This document shows, piece after piece, positions 55,119 through 64,000 of a DNA stretch of 64,000 nucleotides (its first letter is position 1; each line of letters starts with the position of its first letter). The notes below the pieces were generated by a model. The model made no database searches. It was not told where the DNA came from and saw only the letters and a list, made by a program, of their open reading frames with translations. The translations under genes and the position numbers were made by a program. Origin of the DNA: Pseudomonas profundi (lineage in GTDB: Bacteria; Pseudomonadota; Gammaproteobacteria; Pseudomonadales; Pseudomonadaceae); contig NZ_VTPZ01000005.1 in NCBI RefSeq assembly GCF_008638305.1, forward strand, positions 223,616-287,615, given 5' to 3'.

Positions 55119-56395
55119 TTGGTCTCCTTGTCATAACCAGAGTGAGCAGGCTGCCCGGCATGTCCGGCATGTCCGGCGCCACATAGCCAGCTTTTCAGGC
55201 TGCCGCCCATGATCTCCCGGCGCTGATTCTCCAGTTCGGTGACAGCGGCAACGAAAGGCGGATACCAGGCCGGATCGCCTGCCAGCTGGCGCGGCATTTT
55301 ACCCGGCCCGGGGATGGCTTCCGGTACCTTGGCCAGAAAATCAGCCAGATCAATCTCTGCGAGATCACGGCTCAGAACAAAACCACCCTGCTGCACCCGG
55401 GTAATAATGCGTTCAGACTCCAGCCAATCGGTCATCTCCAGCCATACATCTTCGCGAAATTCCCATCCTGCCTCTTTTGCCCGATCCAGGTGCACGGACT
55501 GGCCGCGGCTGTGCGCATCGAGAAATATTCGCAACAAGCCCAGCAGGTAGACCAGCCGTGGATATACGGGCCGCTTCCAGGCCTGACTGTTGGCCAGGTT
55601 GGCCACCAGCTCCGCACCGAACAGGATGATCACCCAGCTGATGAAAATCCACAGCAAAAACACCGGGAACGCCGAGAAGGCGCCGTAAATCAGTTCATAC
55701 CCCGGAAACAACCGCAGATACAGGCCGAAGATGGCCTTGGCACTCTCGAACAACAGCGCCACCAGGACACCGCCTGCCAATGCATGCTTGAAGGGCACCC
55801 GCGTGTTTGGCACGGCCATGTAGGTCAAGGTGAAGGCCGTCATGCTCAACAGTAACGGCACCCACCTCAGCATCCATCGCCCGGCTTCGGCGAAGACCGC
55901 GCCTTCACGCAGCAAGGACATGGAAGCAATGTAGGTGCTCACGGCGAAACCTGCGCCCAGCAGCAGCGGCCCCAGGCTGAGTACCGCCCAGTACAGCAGA
56001 AAGCTCGAAATGCCGCGGCGGCGCTGGCGCACATGCCAGATATCGTTGAACGAGCTCTCGATCTTCAACATCATGATGAAGGCGGTAATCATCAGCGTAG
56101 CAATGCCCACCCCGGTCAACTGGCGCGCCTGTTCCGAAAACCTGAACAGGTACTGGCGCAACGCTTCGCCGGTGGAAGGGACGAAATTCTGGAAGATGAA
56201 ATCTTCGATCTGTCCGCCGACGTCACCAAACTGGGGAATAACCGCCAGCATCGCGTAGGTAACCGTCATGATCGGAACCACAGCGAACAGCGTCGTATAC
56301 GTCAGAGCAGCTGCTGTCTCCATGCAGTTATCGACGAAGAATCGTTTGACCAGATAACGTAAGAAATGCACCGATTGTTCCAATCGAGGCTGCAT
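55115..56395 (-). CDS. YihY/UPF0761 family inner membrane protein
   Basis: A 426-residue membrane protein with six membrane segments in the first 290 residues (AALTYTTLFAVVPIMTVTYA, LLYWAVLSLGPLLLGAGFAV, VFLLWIFISWVIILFGAELV) and a soluble, winged-helix-like C-terminus. Formerly annotated as ribonuclease BN, which is not supported. The start at 56395 (MQPRLEQSVHFLRYL) is family-like; a longer frame runs to 56521. It is divergent from arsC. Confidence 0.9.
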   Translation of the reverse strand: MQPRLEQSVHFLRYLVKRFFVDNCMETAAALTYTTLFAVVPIMTVTYAMLAVIPQFGDVGGQIEDFIFQNFVPSTGEALRQYLFRFSEQARQLTGVGIATLMITAFIMMLKIESSFNDIWHVRQRRRGISSFLLYWAVLSLGPLLLGAGFAVSTYIASMSLLREGAVFAEAGRWMLRWVPLLLSMTAFTLTYMAVPNTRVPFKHALAGGVLVALLFESAKAIFGLYLRLFPGYELIYGAFSAFPVFLLWIFISWVIILFGAELVANLANSQAWKRPVYPRLVYLLGLLRIFLDAHSRGQSVHLDRAKEAGWEFREDVWLEMTDWLESERIITRVQQGGFVLSRDLAEIDLADFLAKVPEAIPGPGKMPRQLAGDPAWYPPFVAAVTELENQRREIMGGSLKSWLCGAGHAGHAGQPAHSGYDKETK

Positions 56396-56497
56396 CACGG
56401 CTCCCTGACAGCTGGGTTTATAACGCTTAGAATAGCCATCATACCTGCCGCGAGCCACCCAGGCCCGGCCATCGCTGACCGAATCGGAGAACCCCCC

Positions 56498-57859
<1,362 letters not shown>

Positions 57860-57874
57860 CTGGTGCGAGAATGC

Positions 57875-57894
57875 GCGATCAGGCCCTGGCCTGA
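57875..57894. terminator. palindromic hairpin between DUF2069 gene and hda
   Basis: The arms GATCAGGCC/GGCCTGATC have a 2-base centre. It abuts the hda stop and lies 15 bp after the convergent gene. There is no T-run, but the position suggests a shared terminator. Confidence 0.5.
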
Positions 57895-58611
57895 TCACCA
57901 ACCCATTACGCGTTTTACGAAGGGAATGGTCAGTTTGTGCTGGGCTTGCAGCGAAGCCTGATCGAGCAGCTCGAGCGCTGCGAAGATATCCGTCATCCCT
58001 CGCGACCCACGGCTGAGAATATAGCGGGCGACTTCATCCGGAAGCTGCAGCCCGCGCAGTTCCGCACGCAACTTGAGCATCCGTTGTTTGTCTTCATCAC
58101 CCAGAGCTTGCAACTGATAGACCACGCCCCAACTCAGACGCGACGCCAGATCGGGCAGCTCGAGATCCAGCTCACGGGGCGTTGCCGATGCTGCCACCAG
58201 CAGCCGTCCGCCCTGATCGCGTAGTCGGTTGTACAGATGGAACAAGGCCTCTTCCCACTCATGCTGACCGGCGAGCGCATCGAGCCCGTCCAGACATAAC
58301 AGATCGAATTGTTCCATGCCTTCGAGGATGTCCGGTCCGTGGTCCATGACGTCATCCAGCGGCAGGTACATCGCTAGTCCGCTGTTATCGGCCATGCGGT
58401 GACAGGCGGCCTGGAGTAAATGCGACCTGCCGCTGCCCGCCGCGCCCCACAGATAGACGCACTGCTCCGCAGCGGGTGACGCCAGGTCAGCAAGGGCTTC
58501 CACAGCCGCAACGACCACCGCATTGGGGCCCGCGAAATAATTGGCGAAGGTTGCCTCGTCCCTGAGCTTGACGCCCAATGGCAACTGCATCGGTTGGCCC
58601 GGTAGCATCAC
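57895..58611 (-). CDS. hda: DnaA regulatory inactivator Hda
   Basis: A 238-residue AAA+ protein related to DnaA domain III. The P-loop is GAAGSGRSHLL, Walker B is LLCLDGLDALAG, and an N-terminal QLPLGVKL gives the beta-clamp-binding motif expected of Hda. With the clamp it stimulates ATP hydrolysis by DnaA. Overlaps the upstream transporter gene by 4 bp. Confidence 0.92.
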   Translation of the reverse strand: MMLPGQPMQLPLGVKLRDEATFANYFAGPNAVVVAAVEALADLASPAAEQCVYLWGAAGSGRSHLLQAACHRMADNSGLAMYLPLDDVMDHGPDILEGMEQFDLLCLDGLDALAGQHEWEEALFHLYNRLRDQGGRLLVAASATPRELDLELPDLASRLSWGVVYQLQALGDEDKQRMLKLRAELRGLQLPDEVARYILSRGSRGMTDIFAALELLDQASLQAQHKLTIPFVKRVMGW

Positions 58612-59705
58612 TCTTCTCTCAACTCGTCCAGTTCGATCATCCCTTCATCGTCGGATTTCTGGTAGGTCTCGGACGCCAGGTAGCTCTGATGCGCATGACG
58701 CACCAGCACCATGATCACCGCCGCCACCGGCAAGGCCAGGAGTATACCGACGAAGCCGAACAGGTGTCCGCCTGCAAGCACCGCAAAAATCACCGCCACC
58801 GGGTGCAAGCCGATACGATCGCCCACCAGCCAGGGCGTCAGCACGGTTCCCTCGATGGTTTGCGCCACGGTAAACACGGCGACCACCGCGACCAGATGCG
58901 CTACATCACCGAACTGGAAAATGGCAGCCACCAGCGCCGCGGCCATGCCTACGGCGAATCCAAGATAGGGCACGATGCTCGCCAGACCAGCAACCATGCC
59001 GATCAGCAAGGCAAGCTCCAGACCCACCGCCCACAGGCCCAGTGAATAGAGAATACCCAGGCCCAGCATGACCAGCAGTTGCCCACGGATGAAGGCGCCC
59101 AGCACCTCGTCGCAATCGTGGGCCAGTTTGACCACCAAGGGCTCATGATCGCGCGGCAGCAGGCCCTTGATACGCCCAACAATCACATCCCAATCCCTGA
59201 GCAGGTAAAAGCCGACCACGGGGATCATCACGAAATTGACGACCCAGGTCAGCAGCCCCATGGTCGAACGGGTCGCCTGCGCCAGCACCGCACCCACCAC
59301 ACCGGTATTTTCGCCGAGATTTTCGCGAATGCGTTCGCCCACGTCGGACAGCCTGACTTCGGTAATCGGCACACCGGTCCTGGCCTGGATCCAGGGCAGC
59401 GCAACCTCGGTTATCCAGTGCAGCATGTCCGGTATCTGTTCGCGTAGCGCGGAAATCTGATTACCAAGTAGCGGAATCAGCACAACCAGCGCCAACGTCA
59501 GGACACCCGCGCCAGCTGCAAAGACCACCAGCACACCCACCACGCGGGACATGCCGTAGGACTCCAGCCGATCGACGAGCGGGTCGCCGAGATAAGCGAG
59601 CAACATACCGATCAGAAAAGGCGACAGTATCGGACTGAGCAAATACACCATCGCCACTGCGGCGAGCAGCCCTGCCAGCCATATCCATCGCGAATCAAAA
59701 GTCAT
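58608..59705 (-). CDS. AI-2E family (PerM-like) membrane transporter
   Basis: A 365-residue membrane protein of the UPF0118 family, with the usual GMLLAYLGDPLVDRL near the start and VPYLGFAVGMAAALV and GTVLTPWLVGDRIGLHPVAV near the end. The hda-perM-DUF2066 order beside purM is a conserved Pseudomonas block. Only distantly similar to the copy at 26469-27560. Substrate unknown. Confidence 0.9.
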   Translation of the reverse strand: MTFDSRWIWLAGLLAAVAMVYLLSPILSPFLIGMLLAYLGDPLVDRLESYGMSRVVGVLVVFAAGAGVLTLALVVLIPLLGNQISALREQIPDMLHWITEVALPWIQARTGVPITEVRLSDVGERIRENLGENTGVVGAVLAQATRSTMGLLTWVVNFVMIPVVGFYLLRDWDVIVGRIKGLLPRDHEPLVVKLAHDCDEVLGAFIRGQLLVMLGLGILYSLGLWAVGLELALLIGMVAGLASIVPYLGFAVGMAAALVAAIFQFGDVAHLVAVVAVFTVAQTIEGTVLTPWLVGDRIGLHPVAVIFAVLAGGHLFGFVGILLALPVAAVIMVLVRHAHQSYLASETYQKSDDEGMIELDELREE

Positions 59706-59735
59706 TGCGTTGCCCTCGTGGCGATCGCACAGCGA

Positions 59736-60938
59736 TTAACGCCACCGGTAATACAGCGTATGGGGATCCGGCTCGACCGGTTCCGGCAGCACATTCACCG
59801 GAGCCGGTGCCGTCTCCATCGACGTGTCGGCGGCCGTGCTCAGCGGGTCATCGGTTGGACTTGTTGCGCCCTGTTCATCAGTGACCCCTTCTACCGGTGT
59901 CGGTTGGGTGACAGGCTCAGGCAGCAGGATGGGCCCTTGCTCGATGGGTTCAGGCTCGGGAGCCGGTATGCGTACCAGACGCTGATCAAGGCTCAGCATG
60001 CGCTCAAGTTGTGACTCGCTGCCAGGGAAATCCACACGTACCGTCACCACGTCGGTATCCACCGAGAGCATCTGCGGTGTGCTCTGTCCGCCGAGTTGCT
60101 GCAGCATGCCCTGCAGGCTTGCGTAATCGTCGATGCTGTTGATGTCCTGCACCACGAGCGTCCAACGGGTCAGCTCATCCTCGGATACCGCAGGCACCGC
60201 ATATTGTTCGAACGCAGCCGCTGCCACCTCCCGCATTATCTGATCGGCAGCAACGGCAGGATCATCACCACTGGCGCGACCGGAATAGGCCTGGTCATGC
60301 AGCCATATATGCCAGTCAGCACGGGTGCTCTCCCCGTTTGCGGTGAACGCGATCGCCAATACGCCCTCGCTGGCATAACGCTCGCTGGCTTCCAGCAAAT
60401 CCTCGCGCTTGCCCTCGCGAACGACCTCTTCAGTCACCATGCCCCGGTCTTCGAGGTCACCCATGGGAAAGCTCAACGCAACGCCGCGGTAGGCTGCTGC
60501 GGTTTTCAGACGATCACCCCATGTGCTCCCGGCACCGATCAGTTCATCACCCAGCGTACGCGCCTCGACCGCCCAGACCAGCATGCCGGGGCGACTGCGC
60601 CCCAGCATGGGCAGGCCACCGCTGACCATGACCCGGCGTACGGCGGAGGGCTCAAACTCAACGAGCAATGATCCGTCCCGCCCGCTGATACGGCGCACCA
60701 GATCACGCGGGTCGTTCAAGGCATTCGCGACCGGGCCGCTGTCCAGGTTTACATTGGCGCCACCAACGCGGGTGAACATGACTTCTGCCGCCTGGCGTAG
60801 CGTCTCGTCCCGGGACGCATCTTCTGCCTGTGGCTGGTTAACCCGATACAAACCCTCGAGGACCGCGGCAGACAGGTTGAAAGGCGTCCACAGCACCAGG
60901 GAAAGCAGGCTGATGACAACAGTGCGCAAAGAAAACAT
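59736..60938 (-). CDS. DUF2066 exported protein
   Basis: A 400-residue protein with a signal peptide (ending LSA-AVL) and the DUF2066 domain (AVLEGLYRVNQPQ, RDETLRQAAEVMFTRVGG). The last 80 residues are Pro/Glu/Thr-rich and probably disordered. The start at 60938 is chosen for the signal peptide; an open frame to 61037 lacks one. Function unknown; divergent from purM. Confidence 0.87.
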   Translation of the reverse strand: MFSLRTVVISLLSLVLWTPFNLSAAVLEGLYRVNQPQAEDASRDETLRQAAEVMFTRVGGANVNLDSGPVANALNDPRDLVRRISGRDGSLLVEFEPSAVRRVMVSGGLPMLGRSRPGMLVWAVEARTLGDELIGAGSTWGDRLKTAAAYRGVALSFPMGDLEDRGMVTEEVVREGKREDLLEASERYASEGVLAIAFTANGESTRADWHIWLHDQAYSGRASGDDPAVAADQIMREVAAAAFEQYAVPAVSEDELTRWTLVVQDINSIDDYASLQGMLQQLGGQSTPQMLSVDTDVVTVRVDFPGSESQLERMLSLDQRLVRIPAPEPEPIEQGPILLPEPVTQPTPVEGVTDEQGATSPTDDPLSTAADTSMETAPAPVNVLPEPVEPDPHTLYYRWR

Positions 60939-61219
60939 GGGCGATTCCGCTCGGCTGGTGCTGGTTTTGTCTCGCTGACGCGAGTACTGCAGCTGTATTA
61001 AAGCGCATACATTAAACAAGCGTCGGAGCGGCGGCAACCAAGCCGCGCCAAGAGCCGTTGCTGTTGAGCTCGGACGTAGCTGGCGCGGCCTTCACTTCGA
61101 CGTACCGAAGGGATCGTGAGCATGGTCCTGATGCGGTTGTATTGGTACACTAGCCCACTTCCCCGCGGCCGCTCCGAGCACTGGCCGTTCGCCCCCTTTT
61201 CGACCATCGAGACCGACGC

Positions 61220-62284
61220 ATGAGCAGCCAGAACCCTTCCAAACCTTCGATCAGCTACAAGGATGCCGGAGTCGACATCGACGCTGGGAACGCTCTGGTA
61301 GACCGCATCAAGCATGTCGCCAAACGTACCACTCGCCCCGAAGTCATGGGCGGACTGGGTGGCTTCGGCGCGCTCTGCGAGATTCCCGAAGGGTACAAGA
61401 AGCCGGTCCTGGTCTCCGGTACTGACGGCGTGGGCACCAAGCTGCGCGTAGCGATGGATCTGGGCAAACACGACACCATCGGCATTGATCTGGTGGCAAT
61501 GTGTGTCAATGACCTGGTCGTGTGCGGCGCTGAGCCCTTGTTCTTCCTGGATTACTACGCCACCGGCAAGCTGAACATCGATGTGGCTGCACAGGTGGTG
61601 ACTGGTATCGGTGCTGGCTGCGAACTGGCCGGCTGCGCGCTGGTGGGTGGCGAGACCGCGGAAATGCCCGGCATGTATGAAGGCGACGATTACGACCTGG
61701 CTGGCTTTTGCGTCGGCGTGGTCGAGAAGTCCGAGATCATTGACGGCAGCAAGGTCCAGACCGGCGACGTCCTCATTGCGCTGCCCTCCTCCGGTCCGCA
61801 TTCCAACGGTTATTCACTGATTCGCAAGATCATCGAGACGGCCAATGTCGACATTGCGGACATCACGCTGGACGGCAAGCCACTGGCCGAACTGCTTATG
61901 GCGCCGACGCGCATCTACGTCAAAGCCCTGCTGCAACTGATCAAGCAGACTGGCGCAGTCAAGGCCATGGCGCATATCACAGGCGGCGGCCTGCTGGAAA
62001 ACATTCCGCGCGTTCTACCTGCCGGCGCTGGCGCCAGCATTGATCTGTCCAGCTGGGAGCGTCCGGCGGTATTCAACTGGCTGCAGGAACAGGGCAACGT
62101 GGACGAGACCGAAATGCACCGGGTACTCAACTGCGGTGTAGGCATGGTGATCTGTGTGGGCGCTGACCAAGCCGACGCGGTTCTGCAGAACCTGCAGCAA
62201 TCCGGCGAGCAACCCTGGGTGATCGGCCAGATCGAGGCAGCTGCAGAAAACGGCGAAGCCGTCGTCCTGCGTAACGGTCACTGA
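61220..62284 (+). CDS. purM: phosphoribosylformylglycinamidine cyclo-ligase PurM
   Basis: A 354-residue AIR synthetase. [19 protein letters not shown] opens the protein, [15 protein letters not shown] holds the ATP/substrate-binding region, and [13 protein letters not shown] is near residue 255. Standard length. Three bases separate it from purN. The 280-bp region shared with the DUF2066 gene should hold its promoter. Confidence 0.97.
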   Translation: MSSQNPSKPSISYKDAGVDIDAGNALVDRIKHVAKRTTRPEVMGGLGGFGALCEIPEGYKKPVLVSGTDGVGTKLRVAMDLGKHDTIGIDLVAMCVNDLVVCGAEPLFFLDYYATGKLNIDVAAQVVTGIGAGCELAGCALVGGETAEMPGMYEGDDYDLAGFCVGVVEKSEIIDGSKVQTGDVLIALPSSGPHSNGYSLIRKIIETANVDIADITLDGKPLAELLMAPTRIYVKALLQLIKQTGAVKAMAHITGGGLLENIPRVLPAGAGASIDLSSWERPAVFNWLQEQGNVDETEMHRVLNCGVGMVICVGADQADAVLQNLQQSGEQPWVIGQIEAAAENGEAVVLRNGH

Positions 62285-62287
62285 CCT

Positions 62288-62932
62288 GTGGTCTGTCGTA
62301 TCGTAGTGCTGATCTCCGGATCGGGCAGCAATCTGCAGGCATTGATCGACAAGCTTGACCGGCAACACGGCGAAATCGTCGCCGTGTTGAGCAACCGGCC
62401 CGAGGCCTTTGGGCTGGAACGCGCCAGGCGCGCGGGTATCGAGACACTGGTACTCAACCACAGAGACTACCCGGACCGCGAGAGTTTCGACCGGGCGATG
62501 ATCAGCACTCTGGACGCGTTGCAACCAGATCTACTGATCCTTGCCGGTTTCATGCGCATCCTCACGCCGGAATTCGTTAGTCATTATCATGGTCGACTGC
62601 TGAATATCCATCCGTCGCTGCTGCCCAAATACAAGGGTCTGCACACGCATAAGCGTGCGCTGGAAGCGGGTGACAGCGAGCACGGAGCCACGGTGCATTT
62701 CGTCACAGAAGAACTTGATGGCGGACCGTTGGTCGTACAAGCACGGGTTCCGGTTATTGCAGGCGACACGCCCGAATCCCTGGCCGAGCGAGTCCAGTAC
62801 CAGGAACATGTGCTATATCCTCTAACGATGAACCTGTTCGCAAGCGGCCGGCTCCGACTGATTGATAGCCGTGCCTGCCTGGATAACGAGCCCCTTGGGG
62901 CCAGAGGTATCGAACCGGAACAAATTGACTAG
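62288..62932 (+). CDS. purN: phosphoribosylglycinamide formyltransferase PurN (GTG start)
   Basis: A 214-residue formyl-tetrahydrofolate-dependent transferase of purine synthesis. The start is GTG at 62288, giving VCRIVVLISGSGSNLQALID, which matches the family. The catalytic segment LLNIHPSLLPKYKGLHTHKRAL contains the Asn and His of the active site (marks NIHPSLLPKYKG and GATVHFVTEELDGG). Follows purM by 3 bp. Confidence 0.95.
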   Translation: MVCRIVVLISGSGSNLQALIDKLDRQHGEIVAVLSNRPEAFGLERARRAGIETLVLNHRDYPDRESFDRAMISTLDALQPDLLILAGFMRILTPEFVSHYHGRLLNIHPSLLPKYKGLHTHKRALEAGDSEHGATVHFVTEELDGGPLVVQARVPVIAGDTPESLAERVQYQEHVLYPLTMNLFASGRLRLIDSRACLDNEPLGARGIEPEQID

Positions 62933-63003
62933 GGTCCGTTGGTGTCCGTGTTGTGGCCATCTGCCGTGGACATCCAGCAGTCTCCGAACATTGAGGGATA
63001 CAC

Positions 63004-63768
63004 ATGCATGATCGACAGCGGCACATACGCGGGTTGCGCCGGGCAAGTTGGCTCACAGCTCTCGCCTTTGTAATCGGCAGCAGCATGGCTAGTGCCCAGG
63101 AAATACTCCCCTTTACTGCAAGTTACGCTGCGGATATGCGCAACGTGCCGCTTAACGGCGAAGCCAACCATTCACTCACGGAAAACGCAGACGGCACCTG
63201 GACCATGGAGTTCAACGCCGGTATGTTCGTCGCCCGGCTCTCCGAGAAAAGCACCTTCCTGTTGCAGGAAGACGCGATTGTCCCGGCCGAATATGAATAC
63301 AAGCGTCGCGGCCTCGGCCGTAGCCGCACCACCACCCAGCACTTCGACTGGGAATCCGGTGTAGTAACGGGCGATCATAAAAAAGAGCGTTTTACCCTTC
63401 CGACCGAACCCGGCCTGCTCGACAAGACCACCTACCAGCTCGCATTGCAACGCGACCTCATCGATGGCAAGACCGATATGCGCTACCGGGTGGTGGATGG
63501 CGACGATATCGAGGAATACCACTTCCGTGTGGTGGGGGAAGATCGGGTCACGACCCGTGTTGGCCAGTTCGATGCCGTTGAAGTTGAACGCGTTCGCGAA
63601 CCCGACGCCGAACGCGAAACCACTATCTGGTTCGCCAAAGACTGGCAGTACCTGCTGGTACGCCTGAACCAGATCGAGACCGACGGCCAGCACTATCAGA
63701 TCGTGCTGAAAGAGGCCACGCTTGGCGGCGAGCCAGTGGAAGGGCTTGCCCCGGGCAAAAAGAACTGA
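63004..63768 (+). CDS. DUF3108 exported protein
   Basis: A 254-residue protein with a signal peptide ending ASA-QEI and a DUF3108 domain (LPFTASYAADMRNVPLNGEA, then the late TTIWFAKDWQYLLVRLNQIE). DUF3108 proteins are periplasmic or outer membrane beta-rich proteins of unknown function that regularly follow purMN in Pseudomonas. Confidence 0.88.
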   Translation: MHDRQRHIRGLRRASWLTALAFVIGSSMASAQEILPFTASYAADMRNVPLNGEANHSLTENADGTWTMEFNAGMFVARLSEKSTFLLQEDAIVPAEYEYKRRGLGRSRTTTQHFDWESGVVTGDHKKERFTLPTEPGLLDKTTYQLALQRDLIDGKTDMRYRVVDGDDIEEYHFRVVGEDRVTTRVGQFDAVEVERVREPDAERETTIWFAKDWQYLLVRLNQIETDGQHYQIVLKEATLGGEPVEGLAPGKKN

Positions 63769-63872
63769 GACAGAGCGAAAAAAGCTCAACCCCCCGTAAG
63801 AATGCCGTTGGATCGCCGAACCGTCGCGGTAATGCCGACCAACAGGCAAGCTCCAGGCACCGCTAAAACCAG

Positions 63873-63913
63873 GCGTCCTGCGGACGCCGTCGGGCCGAGG
63901 GCGACCCTCCTAC
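63873..63913. repeat. REP-like element, copy 2
   Basis: Matches 54434-54474 at 37 of 41 positions. The first stem changes from GCGTCT/AGACGC to GCGTCC/GGACGC; the paired change keeps the hairpin. It lies between the DUF3108 gene and the start of a gene at the window edge. Confidence 0.7.
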
Positions 63914-63973
63914 GAAACCCTAAACCGAGCACCAATCTTGAACGGTAGCTCGGTCTACCTCGTGGGAGATTCT

Positions 63974-64000
63974 ATGGTTCACCACAACCCCTTTCAGGCT
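63974..64000 (+). CDS. start of a gene cut by the window edge, possibly a REP-associated transposase
   Basis: Nine codons (MVHHNPFQA) follow a GGGAGATTCT leader, a reasonable ribosome binding site. A REP-like element lies 60 bp upstream, the usual setting of a REP-associated tyrosine transposase (RAYT) gene. The nine residues alone cannot confirm the family. Confidence 0.35.

Overview
The window looks like chromosomal DNA of a gammaproteobacterium of the Pseudomonadaceae. My best guess is Pseudomonas sensu lato or Halopseudomonas, judged from protein resemblance and gene order; there is no rRNA to settle it. From memory of the P. aeruginosa PAO1 map, two long blocks keep the standard Pseudomonas order. 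One is purC-MBL-bamC-dapA-gcvR-bcp-perM-tusA-bepA-nadA (21.6-30.4 kb). The other is cpoB-pal-tolBARQ-ybgC-ruvBAC-yebC-aspS-dps-csp-slyX-HIT-oprD-proS-SLT-yihY-arsC-wrbA-hda-perM-purMN-DUF3108 (37.4-63.8 kb).

Layout. 0-10.7 kb: the end of an indolepyruvate:ferredoxin oxidoreductase gene, then a full leucine/isovalerate operon (liuABCDE) followed by atoDA and atoB. Together these take isovaleryl-CoA through methylcrotonyl-, methylglutaconyl- and HMG-CoA to acetoacetate and acetyl-CoA. A strong intrinsic terminator lies directly in front of the atoB ribosome binding site. 10.7-17.4 kb: an accessory oxidative module with a putidaredoxin-like ferredoxin, two adjacent Rieske-oxygenase homologues, a VOC protein, a YdeP-type molybdopterin oxidoreductase and a quinone-oxidoreductase-like MDR enzyme. 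The two Rieske homologues are complementary: one keeps the Rieske cluster but has lost an iron ligand, the other keeps the iron site but has lost the whole Rieske motif. 17.4-21.5 kb: a gene-poor island next to tRNA-Ser(CGA) with a DUF6035/CoiA-like predicted nuclease, two small proteins and an AlpA-type regulator broken by an amber codon.

21.6-30.4 kb: core purine, lysine, envelope and NAD genes. 30.5-37.1 kb: a stress cluster dominated by four-helix-bundle proteins (DUF4142, PA2169/DUF2383, YciE/DUF892, two diiron ferritin-like proteins, hemerythrin) plus two small membrane proteins, ending at tRNA-Lys(TTT). 37.4-48 kb: the Tol-Pal envelope complex, the RuvABC Holliday-junction machinery, yebC and aspS. 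48-64 kb: dps, a membrane-anchored cold-shock-domain protein, slyX, a HIT protein, an OprD-type porin, proS, a lytic transglycosylase, thioredoxin, YihY, arsC/wrbA, hda, purMN and a DUF3108 protein. A pair of REP-like repeats and the first codons of a further gene lie at the right edge.

The most unusual item is the split Rieske oxygenase pair at 11.28-13.28 kb. All functional statements rest on reading the translated sequence; no database search was possible.
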